The notes beneath the pieces were generated by a model. It did no database searches. It was not told the origin of the DNA and saw nothing but the letters and a program-made list of their open reading frames with translations. Below, piece after piece: positions 24,293 to 32,263 of a stretch of DNA of 64,000 bases (positions are counted from its first letter, which is position 1; each line of letters starts with the position of its first letter). Both the position numbers and the translations under genes were made by a program. The DNA comes from Nitrosomonadales bacterium (GTDB lineage Bacteria > Pseudomonadota > Gammaproteobacteria > Burkholderiales > Gallionellaceae): the NCBI GenBank assembly GCA_016716325.1, contig JADJWO010000001.1, positions 1,116,001 to 1,180,000 of the forward strand. Direction: 5' to 3'.

Positions 24293-24850
24293 ATGCCATC
24301 CTCAACCCTGAATCCTGAATCCCAAATCCTGAATCCTGAATCCCAAATCCTCAATCCTAAAATCTCAATCCTGGTTGCCATGGCGCGCAACCGTATCATC
24401 GGCGTGAACAACACGCTGCCCTGGCGCTGCCCGGAAGACCTCAAGCATTTCAAGACGCTGACCATGGGACATCACATGATCATGGGACGCAAGACCTTCG
24501 ACTCCATCGGCAAACCCCTGCCGGGGCGCACCACCGTGGTCGTCACACGCAATGCCGACCTGGCCATCGAAGGTTGCCTGATGGCGCACTCCCTCGAACA
24601 CGCGATCACCGCCTGCGCGGGAGACGAGGAGATTTTCATCGTCGGCGGCGCGCAGCTTTATGCACAAGCCCTGCCGCTGGCGGACACGCTGTACATCACC
24701 GAGATCCAGCAGGACGTAGCCGGGGATGCATGGTTCCCCGCATTCGACAGATCGGAATGGCGCGAAACGTCACGCGAAACACGCCGCCAGGAAACCCCCG
24801 AACCGCTGGAATATCACTTTGCGACCTATCGCCGCGGCAACAGGCGCTAA
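24293..24850 (+). CDS. folA: Dihydrofolate reductase with repeat-encoded N-terminus
   Basis: FolA reduces dihydrofolate to tetrahydrofolate. The normal fold starts at about residue 25 (ISILVAMARNRIIG), followed by NTLPWRCPEDLKHFK and the NADPH-binding GRKTFDSIG and FIVGGAQLY. The usual initiating Met before ISILVA is absent; translation must begin at the ATG at 24293, 2 bases after the four-helix stop, so residues about 4-24 (units of LNPESQI) are translated from the right-hand heptamer array. An internal Met in VAMARN would delete the first strand. Expression probably depends on coupling to the four-helix gene. Confidence 0.93.
   Translation: MPSSTLNPESQILNPESQILNPKISILVAMARNRIIGVNNTLPWRCPEDLKHFKTLTMGHHMIMGRKTFDSIGKPLPGRTTVVVTRNADLAIEGCLMAHSLEHAITACAGDEEIFIVGGAQLYAQALPLADTLYITEIQQDVAGDAWFPAFDRSEWRETSRETRRQETPEPLEYHFATYRRGNRR
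24301..24370 (-). repeat. Right heptamer array (inverted) overlapping folA start
   Basis: Ten consecutive units of period 7 (mainly CTGAATC, with CCAAATC and CTCAATC variants) run uninterrupted. CTGAATC is the reverse complement of GATTCAG in the left array at 23891, so the four-helix gene is flanked by inverted arrays. Confidence 0.85.
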
Positions 24851-24886
24851 ATGCAATAAGGCTGTTTTGGCCAGGCAAATTAAAGC

Positions 24887-24914
24887 TTGTACAATTTTGG
24901 CCGCTGTATATACA
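24887..24914 (+). promoter_or_regulatory. Promoter and palindromic operator of the toxin-antitoxin pair
   Basis: TTGTAC (24887-24892) and TATACA (24909-24914) with 16-bp spacing form a plausible promoter. The -10 overlaps the perfect palindrome TGTATATACA (24905-24914). A near copy, CGTATATACA, lies at 25247-25256 between toxin and antitoxin genes. This suggests autorepression by the antitoxin. Confidence 0.55.
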
Positions 24915-24936
24915 ATGCAAGCCTATTCCGGAATTC

Positions 24937-25236
24937 ATGACCATGAAACTCCATATTTCAGCAGCAGTTCGGGAAAAGCTGGCAAACAAAACACCACCTG
25001 TGGCTGAGAGTGAAATCGTCCAATGTTTCGCGAACCGTACGGGAAAGGATTTGATTGATACGAGAGCTGACAATCTGACAAATCCGCTAACCCGTTGGTT
25101 TATTGCCGAAACAGATTTTGGGCGGAAGCTTAAGGTGGCATATATGCCGACGGTTAACGGGATTGTCATCAAGTCAGCCTATGATCCCAATGATGAGGAG
25201 AAACGGATTTATAACAAGTATTCTCACCCAATTTAG
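24937..25236 (+). CDS. BrnT-like toxin candidate
   Basis: This 99-residue protein matches small proteins annotated loosely as 'ADP-ribosyl-(dinitrogen reductase) hydrolase' that sit next to BrnA-like antitoxins. The central TRWFIAETDFGRKLKVAYM strand pair and the terminal IKSAYDPNDEEKRIYNKY helix resemble the RelE-like BrnT ribonuclease fold, but similarity is distant. ATG choices at 24937 and 24943 are equally weak for ribosome sites. The low GC of the module compared with its neighbours suggests acquisition. It lies 58 bp ahead of the antitoxin. Confidence 0.65.
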   Translation: MTMKLHISAAVREKLANKTPPVAESEIVQCFANRTGKDLIDTRADNLTNPLTRWFIAETDFGRKLKVAYMPTVNGIVIKSAYDPNDEEKRIYNKYSHPI

Positions 25237-25294
25237 TAATTGCTCTCGTATATACAGTAAATATCAGCCTAAAAGGCACACCAAGGAGACAGCC

Positions 25295-25669
25295 ATGAGC
25301 AAAAAATCACCACCCCCCAAAATTCCAGATACCGAGGAAGCTTGGCTATCTGGTGAGTTGGGTACGGATGAGGAATTTGTGGCGCTAGCACCAGACGATG
25401 CGGAATCGATCATTAACGAACAGCTCGACTTGCAACCGATTTCCATTCGGCTCGAAAAGTCCCTCATCGAAGACTTCAAACTCATTGCGGCGATGCACGG
25501 GCTGGGATATCAGCCGTTGATGAGACAATCTCTGAGGAGGTTCGCGGACTGCGAAAAGAAGCGCATCTTGCGCGAAGCGGCTGCGGATATGGCGGCAAGA
25601 AAGAAGGCAGAAAATGGGGCTCCATCTGAAGCCGTTTCATCGGAAGAGCCGCAGAAGAAAGCAGCCTAA
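25295..25669 (+). CDS. BrnA-like ribbon-helix-helix antitoxin
   Basis: This 124-residue protein has an acidic N-terminal toxin-binding-type segment (PDTEEAWLSGELGTDEEFV) and a C-terminal CopG/BrnA ribbon-helix-helix motif, PISIRLEKSLIEDFKLIA and GYQPLMRQSLRRF, about residues 48-82. A Lys/Ala/Glu-rich tail ends the protein. AAGGAG is 6 bases before the ATG, much better than for the toxin, as expected for antitoxin excess. It probably represses at the TGTATATACA sites. Confidence 0.75.
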   Translation: MSKKSPPPKIPDTEEAWLSGELGTDEEFVALAPDDAESIINEQLDLQPISIRLEKSLIEDFKLIAAMHGLGYQPLMRQSLRRFADCEKKRILREAAADMAARKKAENGAPSEAVSSEEPQKKAA

Positions 25670-25732
25670 CTATTTCCATCCTACCCGTTGGTCGGGTGGC
25701 GATCACTCAGTAATGAATCAAGAATGGGTGCA

Positions 25733-25763
25733 AAAGCCTCGCAGCAATGCGAGGCTTTTTTGT
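25733..25763 (+). terminator. Terminator after the toxin-antitoxin module
   Basis: A 10-bp perfect stem AAAGCCTCGC/GCGAGGCTTT with a 6-base loop is followed by TTTTGTTTC, a classical intrinsic terminator on the plus strand. Confidence 0.85.
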
Positions 25764-25878
25764 TTCTGACGGTTGATACGGGGCCATAAGGGGCCAGCAT
25801 CGCAATAGCCTTGAGCAACGACCGGTTTGAATTGAAAGCGGGAGTTCCAACAAGCAACTCTGTTTAGTGCTAGGCCAT

Positions 25879-25903
25879 AAAAAAGCGGCGCATATTGCGC
25901 CGC
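25879..25903 (-). terminator. Terminator after the decarboxylase gene
   Basis: A 7-bp GCGGCGC/GCGCCGC stem with a 5-base loop lies 25 bp past the decarboxylase stop; on the minus strand it runs into six T residues. The plus strand also has CTCTTTTT after it, so it may work in both directions. The 100 bp between this and the terminator at 25733 show nothing recognisable. Confidence 0.75.
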
Positions 25904-25928
25904 CTCTTTTTCTCCACCCCGCTTCCGT

Positions 25929-28175
25929 TTACTTCACGCAATCCACAAAATAGCGGCGCACGCCGTCCACCTTCTCTTCCACCAGACCGTGGATGTCGGT
26001 TTCGAAGCCGGGTAGCGACTGCCTGAAATCGCGGGCGAATTTCAGGTAGTCGACGATGGTCTTGTTGAATATCTCGCCGGGGATCAGCAGCGGGATGCCC
26101 GGCGGATAGGGGGTCAGCAACACTGCCGTGATGCGTCCTTCGAGGTCGTCGATCTCGACGCGCTCGATCTCGTCGTGCGCCATCTTCGCGAACGCGTCGG
26201 ACGGTTTCATCGCGGGCTGCATGTCGGACAGGTACATCTCGGTGGTCATGCGCGCCACGTTGTGCGTCTTGTAGGCGTCGTGGATCTGCTGGCACAGGTC
26301 GTGCAGGCCGGTGCGCTCGTACTGCGGATATTTGGCGGCGAACTCGGGCAGGATGCGCCAGATCGGCGCGTTCTTGTCGTAGTCGTCCTTGAACTGCTGC
26401 AACGCGGTGAGCAGCGTGTTCCAGCGGCCCTTGGTGATGCCGATGGTGAACATGATGAAGAACGAGTACAGGCCGCACTTCTCGACGATGACGCCGTGCT
26501 CGGCCAGATAGCGCGTGACCATCGAGGCCGGGATGCCGGTGTCGGCAAAATCGCCGTCCACGTCCAGTCCCGGCGTGATGATGGTGGCCTTGATCGGATC
26601 CAGCATGTTGAACCCTTCGGCCAGCTTGCCGAAACCGTGCCACTTGTCGGTGGCCTTCAGCACCCAGTCCTCGCGCGAACCGACGCCTTCCTCCGCGATC
26701 GTGTTCGGCCCCCACACCTTGAACCACCAGTCACTGCCGAACTCCTGCTCGACCTTCTTCATCGCGCGCCGGAAGTCCATCGCCTCGGCGATACTCTCCT
26801 CCACCAGCGCGGTGCCGCCCGGCGGTTCCATCATCGCGGCGGCCACGTCGCACGAGGCGATGATGGAATATTGCGGCGAGGTCGAGGTATGCATCAGGTA
26901 GGCTTCGTTGAACACTTGACTGTTCAGCTTGCGCGTCTCGGATTCGCGCACCAGGATCTGCGACGCCTGCGACAGTCCGGCCAGCAGCTTGTGGGTGGAC
27001 TGCGTCGAGAAGATCATCGATTCCCTTGCGCGCGGACGGTTGCGGCCGATGGCGTGCATGCTCTTGTAGAAATCGTGGAACGCCGCGTGCGGCAGCCAGG
27101 CCTCGTCGAAGTGCAGCGTGTCGATGCGCCCGTCCAGCATCTCTTTCAGCATCTCCACGTTGTACACCACGCCGTCGTAGGTGCTCTGTGTGATGGTGAG
27201 GATGCGCGGCTTCTTGGTCTTGTCCTTGATGAACGGGTTCGCGTCGATCTTCTTCTGGATGCTGGCCGGTTCGAATTCGGATTTCGGGATCGGGCCGATG
27301 ATGCCGTAGTGGTTGCGCGTCGGCGTCAGGAACACCGGCACCGCGCCGGTCATCATGATCGAGTGCAGGATGGATTTGTGGCAGTTGCGATCCACTACCA
27401 CGATGTCGTCCGGCGCCACGGTGGAATGCCACACGATCTTGTTCGAGGTCGAGGTACCGTTGGTGACGAAGAACAGGTGGTCGGCATTGAAGATGCGCGC
27501 CGCGTTGCGCTCGGAAGCGGCCACCGGGCCGGTGTGATCGAGCAACTGGCCGAGTTCGTCCACCGCGTTACACACATCGGCGCGCAGCATGTTCTCGCCG
27601 AAGAACTGGTGGAACATCTGCCCCACGGGTGACTTCAGGAACGCCACGCCGCCGGAATGGCCGGGGCAGTGCCAGGAATACGAGCCGTCCTGCGCGTATT
27701 CGAGCAGCGCGCGGAAGAAGGGCGGCGCCAGTGAATCCAGATAGGATTTCGCCTCGCGGATGATGTGGCGCGCCACGAACTCGGGGGTGTCCTCGTGCAT
27801 GTGGATGAAGCCGTGCAGTTCGCGCAGGATGTCGTTCGGGATGTGGCGCGAAGTGCGCGTCTCGCCGTACAGGTAGATCGGGATGTCCGCGTTCTTGAAA
27901 CGGATCTCCTCGACGAAGGCGCGCAGGGTCTTCAGCGCGACTTCCGTCTCTTCCTTGCTGCCGGCGCCGAACTCCTCGTCGTCGATGGACAGCAGGAAGG
28001 CCGAGGCGCGGCTCTGCTGCTGCGCGAACGAGGTCAGGTCGCCGTAGCTGGTGACGCCCAGCACTTCCATCCCCTCTTTCTCGATCGCTGCGGCCAGCGC
28101 GCGGATGCCGAGGCCGCTGGCATTCTCGGAACGGAAATCTTCGTCGATGATGACTATTGGAAAACGGAACTTCAT
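25929..28175 (-). CDS. Arginine/lysine/ornithine decarboxylase
   Basis: This PLP-dependent fold-I decarboxylase of 748 residues has the three-part layout of the inducible and biosynthetic basic amino-acid decarboxylases: an N-terminal response-regulator-like wing domain (1-150), the catalytic domain starting near SWHCPGHSGG, and a C-terminal domain. The Schiff-base lysine is in STQSTHKLLAGLSQ, and FDEAWLPHAAF holds the PLP-contact Asp. The length is closest to AdiA (about 755), but Arg versus Lys specificity cannot be settled by eye. It could serve polyamine synthesis or acid resistance. Confidence 0.9.
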   Translation of the reverse strand: MKFRFPIVIIDEDFRSENASGLGIRALAAAIEKEGMEVLGVTSYGDLTSFAQQQSRASAFLLSIDDEEFGAGSKEETEVALKTLRAFVEEIRFKNADIPIYLYGETRTSRHIPNDILRELHGFIHMHEDTPEFVARHIIREAKSYLDSLAPPFFRALLEYAQDGSYSWHCPGHSGGVAFLKSPVGQMFHQFFGENMLRADVCNAVDELGQLLDHTGPVAASERNAARIFNADHLFFVTNGTSTSNKIVWHSTVAPDDIVVVDRNCHKSILHSIMMTGAVPVFLTPTRNHYGIIGPIPKSEFEPASIQKKIDANPFIKDKTKKPRILTITQSTYDGVVYNVEMLKEMLDGRIDTLHFDEAWLPHAAFHDFYKSMHAIGRNRPRARESMIFSTQSTHKLLAGLSQASQILVRESETRKLNSQVFNEAYLMHTSTSPQYSIIASCDVAAAMMEPPGGTALVEESIAEAMDFRRAMKKVEQEFGSDWWFKVWGPNTIAEEGVGSREDWVLKATDKWHGFGKLAEGFNMLDPIKATIITPGLDVDGDFADTGIPASMVTRYLAEHGVIVEKCGLYSFFIMFTIGITKGRWNTLLTALQQFKDDYDKNAPIWRILPEFAAKYPQYERTGLHDLCQQIHDAYKTHNVARMTTEMYLSDMQPAMKPSDAFAKMAHDEIERVEIDDLEGRITAVLLTPYPPGIPLLIPGEIFNKTIVDYLKFARDFRQSLPGFETDIHGLVEEKVDGVRRYFVDCVK

Positions 28176-28414
28176 GTTGCGCTCCTTTGCATGATGGAAC
28201 GAGATGCCATGCTGCGAGTTTTTCCATCACGCTGGACGTGGTGGAGTTTCGGGGCAGACTCATATCGGCCGCAGGGCGATGTGACGTCGAAACCAAACCG
28301 GAATTTCATTGCTTACTCCCAGTGGAGATCAAGGGTTGGCGCGGATTGTCGCAGATTTAACGGGTAGTGTGAAAAAGGATTTCAGGAAAAATACACCTTG
28401 CATCGGCCATCCGG

Positions 28415-29146
28415 TTAAACGTAAAGCATCTTGCCGCCGGCAACCAGCAACACGGCGCTCAGCACCAGCACGATGGTGCGGCTCTGCAAACGGTGGCTGC
28501 CGAGATAGGCGCCGATCAGGCCGCCCGCCACGACTGCGGCCGCGTATCCCGCGAAGTGATCCGGCAGCACGATGTCGTTGTGCATGCCGAAGCCGACCAG
28601 CGCGAATAACGAGTTGAACAGGATGAACGGTGCGGAAACGGCGGCCGCCTGCCTGGGGACGGCCCAGCCCGTCAGCAGCAGCAGGGGCGTCAGGAAGATG
28701 CCGCCGCCGATGCCCAGCAGGCCGGAGAGCAGGCCGATCACGCCGCCTGCGGCGACAGCCGGGAACACCGGCAATTCGCGATGCCCGGCGGGCTCGATGC
28801 GCCGCGCGATCAACCGCCATGCGCTGAACAGCAACGCGATGCCGAGCAATATCTTGAAGGGGGTAGCGGACAATTGCAGGGTGCCGCCAAGATACGCCAT
28901 CGGGATCGAGCCCAGCATGAAAGGCAGGAACAGGCGCATGCTGAAATGCCCGGCGCGCACGAACTGGAAGGTGGCGATCGACGCCACCAGCACGTTCAGC
29001 GAGAGTGCGGTGGGGCGGATATCGCCCAGCGCCATGCCGGCCAGCACCATCACCGCGATGTAACCGGAACCGCCCGCGTGTCCCACGATGGCGTACAACA
29101 GCGCCACCAGGAAGAAAGCCAGCGAGACGACGAGGTAGGCGTCCAT
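28415..29146 (-). CDS. TSUP/TauE-SafE family permease
   Basis: This 243-residue integral membrane protein has about seven to eight helices in two repeats. Each begins with a glycine-rich segment, AIVGHAGGSGYIAVMVL near residue 20 and GLLSGLLGIGGGIFLTPLLLL near 140, the signature of the DUF81/TauE family. Such permeases export or import sulfur-containing anions or organic acids; the substrate is not predictable. It is 10 bp after dcd on the same strand. Confidence 0.85.
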   Translation of the reverse strand: MDAYLVVSLAFFLVALLYAIVGHAGGSGYIAVMVLAGMALGDIRPTALSLNVLVASIATFQFVRAGHFSMRLFLPFMLGSIPMAYLGGTLQLSATPFKILLGIALLFSAWRLIARRIEPAGHRELPVFPAVAAGGVIGLLSGLLGIGGGIFLTPLLLLTGWAVPRQAAAVSAPFILFNSLFALVGFGMHNDIVLPDHFAGYAAAVVAGGLIGAYLGSHRLQSRTIVLVLSAVLLVAGGKMLYV

Positions 29147-29156
29147 CAGCCCGGCA

Positions 29157-29723
29157 TCAGGTCTTGGGCAGGGTGACGCCGACCTGGCCCTGATACTTGC
29201 CGCCGCGGTCTTTGTAGGAGGTCTCGCAGACTTCGTCGCTCTCGAAGAACAGCACCTGCGCCACGCCTTCGTTGGCGTAGATCTTGGCCGGCAGCGGCGT
29301 GGTGTTGGAGAACTCCAGCGTCACATAGCCTTCCCACTCGGGTTCGAACGGGGTGACATTGACGATGATGCCGCAGCGGGCATAGGTGGATTTGCCCAGA
29401 CACACGGTCAGCACGTTGCGCGGGATGCGGAAATATTCCACGGTACGCGCCAGCGCGAAGGAGTTGGGCGGGATGACGCAATAGTCGGCCTCGACGCTGA
29501 CGAAGGAGTTCGGGTCGAAGTTCTTGGGATCGACGATGGTGCTGTTGATGTTGGTGAACAGCTTGAATTCGCGGGAGCAGCGGATGTCGTAACCATAACT
29601 GGAAGTGCCGTAGGACACGATCTTGTGCCCGTTCACTTCCTTCACCTGCTGCGGCTCGAACGGATCGATCATGCCGGTCTGTTCGCACATGCGACGTATC
29701 CACTTGTCTGACTTGATGCTCAT
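29157..29723 (-). CDS. dcd: dCTP deaminase
   Basis: Dcd deaminates dCTP to dUTP and so feeds the dUMP pool used by ThyA. The 188-residue sequence has the trimeric dUTPase-like fold: SSYGYDIRCSREFK, the catalytic segment KSTYARCGIIVNVTPFEPEWEGYVTLEFSNTT (split across residues about 112-145, containing the catalytic Glu), and the C-terminal YKDRGGKYQGQ. This matches the monofunctional E. coli type. No strong ribosome site is visible, since a repeat array starts a few bases upstream. Confidence 0.96.
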   Translation of the reverse strand: MSIKSDKWIRRMCEQTGMIDPFEPQQVKEVNGHKIVSYGTSSYGYDIRCSREFKLFTNINSTIVDPKNFDPNSFVSVEADYCVIPPNSFALARTVEYFRIPRNVLTVCLGKSTYARCGIIVNVTPFEPEWEGYVTLEFSNTTPLPAKIYANEGVAQVLFFESDEVCETSYKDRGGKYQGQVGVTLPKT

Positions 29724-29731
29724 TATCTTGA

Positions 29732-29810
29732 CGGGAAGTGGGAAGTAGAAAGTAGCAAGTGGAAAACCGCTGGTTCGTTGTTACCCTTGGCCTTTCGCTC
29801 TTCGCCTTAA
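29732..29810. repeat. Inverted heptamer array (GGGAAGT family) between dcd and metG
   Basis: From 29732 units of period 7 can be read: CGGGAAG, TGGGAAG, TAGAAAG, TAGCAAG, TGGAAAA. After a centre of about 20 bp, inverted pyrimidine-rich units follow around 29786-29810 (GCCTTTC, GCTCTTC, GCCTTAA). The architecture equals that of the GATTCAG elements, with another heptamer. Confidence 0.55.
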
Positions 29811-29875
29811 ATCCGCTCCTCCTCATAATTTACAAGGGCGCGATTTTACCGAATTCCACGGTTCTGTGCGGGGTT

Positions 29876-29884
29876 TGCTACAAT
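29876..29884 (+). promoter_or_regulatory. Extended -10 upstream of metG
   Basis: TGCTACAAT, an extended -10 with no good -35, lies about 140 bp before the metG ATG. Between them a REP unit at about 29921-29955 (CTCGCCCGCTTGCGGGAGAG) would form a hairpin in the 5' leader. Confidence 0.4.
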
Positions 29885-30023
29885 CGCGAGTCGATTTGAG
29901 ATCGCGTAGCACGATTGCCTCCTCGCCCGCTTGCGGGAGAGGATTGAGGAGAGGGCAATGCGTCTCGTGAGTTTTACTATCATGGCTTTCGACTACCCTG
30001 CTCGTTGCTCAAGGAATCAACGT

Positions 30024-32180
30024 ATGTCCCGCAAAATACTCGTCACTTCCGCCCTGCCCTACGCCAACGGCAGCATCCATCTCGGACATCTGGTCGAATA
30101 CATCCAGACCGACATCTGGGTTCGCTTCCAGAAGATGCGCGGCAACGAATGCCACTATGTGTGCGCCGACGACACCCACGGCACGCCCATCATGTTGCGC
30201 GCCGAGAAGGAAGGCGTCACGCCCGAGCAGCTGATCGCCCGCGTCTGGCAGGAGCATTTCGACGATTTCGCGGCCTTCCATGTGCAGTTCGACAACTACG
30301 GCTCGACCCATTCCGCCGAGACGAAGGAATATGCGCAAGGCATCTACCGCACGCTCAAGGCCAACGGACTGATCGACGTGCGCTCCATCGAGCAATACTA
30401 CGACCCGGTGAAGAACCTGTTCCTGCCGGACCGTTTCATCAAGGGCGAATGCCCGAAGTGCCACGCCAAGGACCAGTACGGCGACAACTGCGAAGTGTGC
30501 GGCGCGGCCTATGCGCCCACCGACCTGATCGAACCGTATTCCGCCGTGTCCGGCGCCAAGCCGGAACTGCGCAATTCCGACCACTATTTCTTCAAGCTCT
30601 CCGACCCGCGCTGCCAGCAGTTCCTGCGCGAATGGACGCGCGGCGGCTCGCTGCAACCGGAAGCGGCGAACAAGATGCAGGAATGGCTGGGCGCGGAAGG
30701 CGAGAACAAGCTGACCGACTGGGACATCTCGCGCGACGCGCCCTACTTCGGCTTCGAGATCCCGGATGCGCCGGGCAAGTATTTCTACGTGTGGCTGGAT
30801 GCGCCGGTGGGCTACATGGGCAGCTTCAAGCAACTCTGCTCGCTCCCCTCGCCCGCTGGCGGGAGAGGGGTTGGGGGAGGGGGTGCGTCCATTGATTTCG
30901 ACACATTCTGGAATAAGGAAAAAGCCGAGCAGGAAGAGACCGAGCTGTACCACTTCATCGGCAAGGACATCCTGTATTTCCACGCGCTGTTCTGGCCGGC
31001 CATGCTGCAACACGCCGGTTTCCGCACACCGACCAAACTGTTCGCGCACGGCTTCCTCACCGTGAACGGCGAAAAGATGAGCAAATCGCGCGGCACTTTC
31101 ATCACCGCGCGCAGCTATGTGGACCACATCAGGAACACCGAGTACCTGCGTTACTACTACGCCGCCAAGCTGAACGGCACGATGGAAGACATCGACCTCA
31201 ACCTTGAGGACTTCGTGGCGAAGGTGAACAGCGACTTGATCGGCAAATACATCAACATCGCCAGCCGCTGCGCGGGCTTCATCAGCAAGAAGTTCGACGG
31301 CAAGCTGGGCGAGACAGATGCCGCCGCGAGCGCCGAGTTCAAGGCCGCGTTCGACAGCAACGAGATCGCCCGTTGTTACGAGGAACGCGACTTTGCCCGC
31401 GCGCTGCGCGAGATCATGCGCCTGGCCGACCTGGCGAACCAGTACATCGCCGAGAAGGCACCGTGGACGATGGCGAAGCAGGAAGGCAAGGAGCAGGAGT
31501 TGCATCAGGTCTGTTCGACCGCGCTGACCCTGTTCCGCGACCTGACGCTGTACCTGAAGCCGGTGCTGCCGGAACTCGCCGCACAAGTAGAGAGTTTCCT
31601 GAACATCGAACCGATCACTTGGAGCGGCACATGGCAAGCACTGCCAGCCGGCCACACCATCAACCCCTATCAACATCTGGCGACCCGCCTCGATCCCAAG
31701 CTGATCGAAGCGATGATCGCCGCCAACCAGGAAAGTCTGAAGAACATGACCGAATCCCATTCGCAACAACGTCACGCAGAGGCGCAACTACCCTCTCCCC
31801 TAACCCCTCTCCCGCAAGCGGGCGAGGGGAACAAGATGGAGCCCATCGCCGAGACCATCAACATCGACGACTTCGGCAAAATCGACCTGCGCGTGGCGCG
31901 CATCGTCAACGCCGAGCACGTAGTGGGTGCGGACAAGCTGATCCAGTTGACGCTGGACATCGGCGAAGAGAAGCCGCGCAACGTGTTTGCGGGCATCAAG
32001 TCGGCCTACGATCCCGAGAAGCTGAAAGGCCGCATGACCGTGATGGTCGCCAACCTCGCGCCGCGCAAGATGAAGTTCGGCCTGTCCGAAGGCATGGTGC
32101 TGGCCGCTTCCGGCAGCGAGCCGGGCCTGTTCATCCTGTCGCCGGATGACGGCGCACAGCCGGGCATGCGCATCAAGTAA
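30024..32180 (+). CDS. metG: Methionyl-tRNA synthetase with two repeat-encoded insertions
   Basis: MetG charges tRNA-Met. The protein has 718 residues with class I motifs HLGH (in GSIHLGHL, residues about 17-24) and KMSKS (in EKMSKSRGT), a CxxC/CxxC zinc knuckle (CPKCHAKDQYGDNCEVC), the anticodon-binding helices and a C-terminal tRNA-binding OB domain (from DFGKIDLRVARIV). Two REP elements are translated in frame: PSPAGGRGVGGGG at about residues 274-287, in a loop of the catalytic domain, and PSPLTPLPQAGEG at about 589-602, in the linker before the OB domain. AAGGA lies 8 bases before the chosen ATG. Confidence 0.96.
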   Translation: MSRKILVTSALPYANGSIHLGHLVEYIQTDIWVRFQKMRGNECHYVCADDTHGTPIMLRAEKEGVTPEQLIARVWQEHFDDFAAFHVQFDNYGSTHSAETKEYAQGIYRTLKANGLIDVRSIEQYYDPVKNLFLPDRFIKGECPKCHAKDQYGDNCEVCGAAYAPTDLIEPYSAVSGAKPELRNSDHYFFKLSDPRCQQFLREWTRGGSLQPEAANKMQEWLGAEGENKLTDWDISRDAPYFGFEIPDAPGKYFYVWLDAPVGYMGSFKQLCSLPSPAGGRGVGGGGASIDFDTFWNKEKAEQEETELYHFIGKDILYFHALFWPAMLQHAGFRTPTKLFAHGFLTVNGEKMSKSRGTFITARSYVDHIRNTEYLRYYYAAKLNGTMEDIDLNLEDFVAKVNSDLIGKYINIASRCAGFISKKFDGKLGETDAAASAEFKAAFDSNEIARCYEERDFARALREIMRLADLANQYIAEKAPWTMAKQEGKEQELHQVCSTALTLFRDLTLYLKPVLPELAAQVESFLNIEPITWSGTWQALPAGHTINPYQHLATRLDPKLIEAMIAANQESLKNMTESHSQQRHAEAQLPSPLTPLPQAGEGNKMEPIAETINIDDFGKIDLRVARIVNAEHVVGADKLIQLTLDIGEEKPRNVFAGIKSAYDPEKLKGRMTVMVANLAPRKMKFGLSEGMVLAASGSEPGLFILSPDDGAQPGMRIK
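30841..30884. repeat. REP element in frame in metG (catalytic-domain loop)
   Basis: CTCCCCTCGCCCGCTGGCGGGAGAGGGG-type palindrome followed by TTGGGGGAGGGGG. It belongs to the same family as the units at 22527, 31789 and 51949 and replaces the loop that in E. coli MetG reads about CDKRGDSVSFDEYW. Confidence 0.8.
31789..31830. repeat. REP element in frame in metG (interdomain linker)
   Basis: The plus strand reads CCCTCTCCCCTAACCCCTCT followed by CCCGCAAGCGGGCGAGGGG, a REP palindrome in opposite orientation to the copy at 30841, translated as PSPLTPLPQAGEG. Confidence 0.8.
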
Positions 32181-32197
32181 AGTTGGATCCACTGCTC

Positions 32198-32225
32198 CGT
32201 CATTCCCGCTTGCGCGGGAATGACG
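32198..32225. repeat. REP hairpin after metG
   Basis: CGTCATTCCCGC-TTGC-GCGGGAATGACG is a perfect 12-bp stem with a 4-base loop, a member of the ATTCCCGC REP family. It lies between metG and sthA and could attenuate or stabilise transcripts. Confidence 0.85.
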
Positions 32226-32263
32226 CGATAGTTCCAGGGGCAGCGGAATAAAGGAGTAAGCGC

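Noticed and set aside
23891..24370. Interpretation of the GATTCAG arrays as a CRISPR or as simple microsatellite slippage
   Set aside because: There are no spacers, and the strict inverted placement around a gene, repeated at two other loci around short centres, is not expected from slippage alone.
24574..24936. Upstream extension of the toxin frame through folA
   Set aside because: It is an out-of-frame overlap with folA; the promoter at 24887-24914 and the protein family start both place the gene start at 24937 or 24943.
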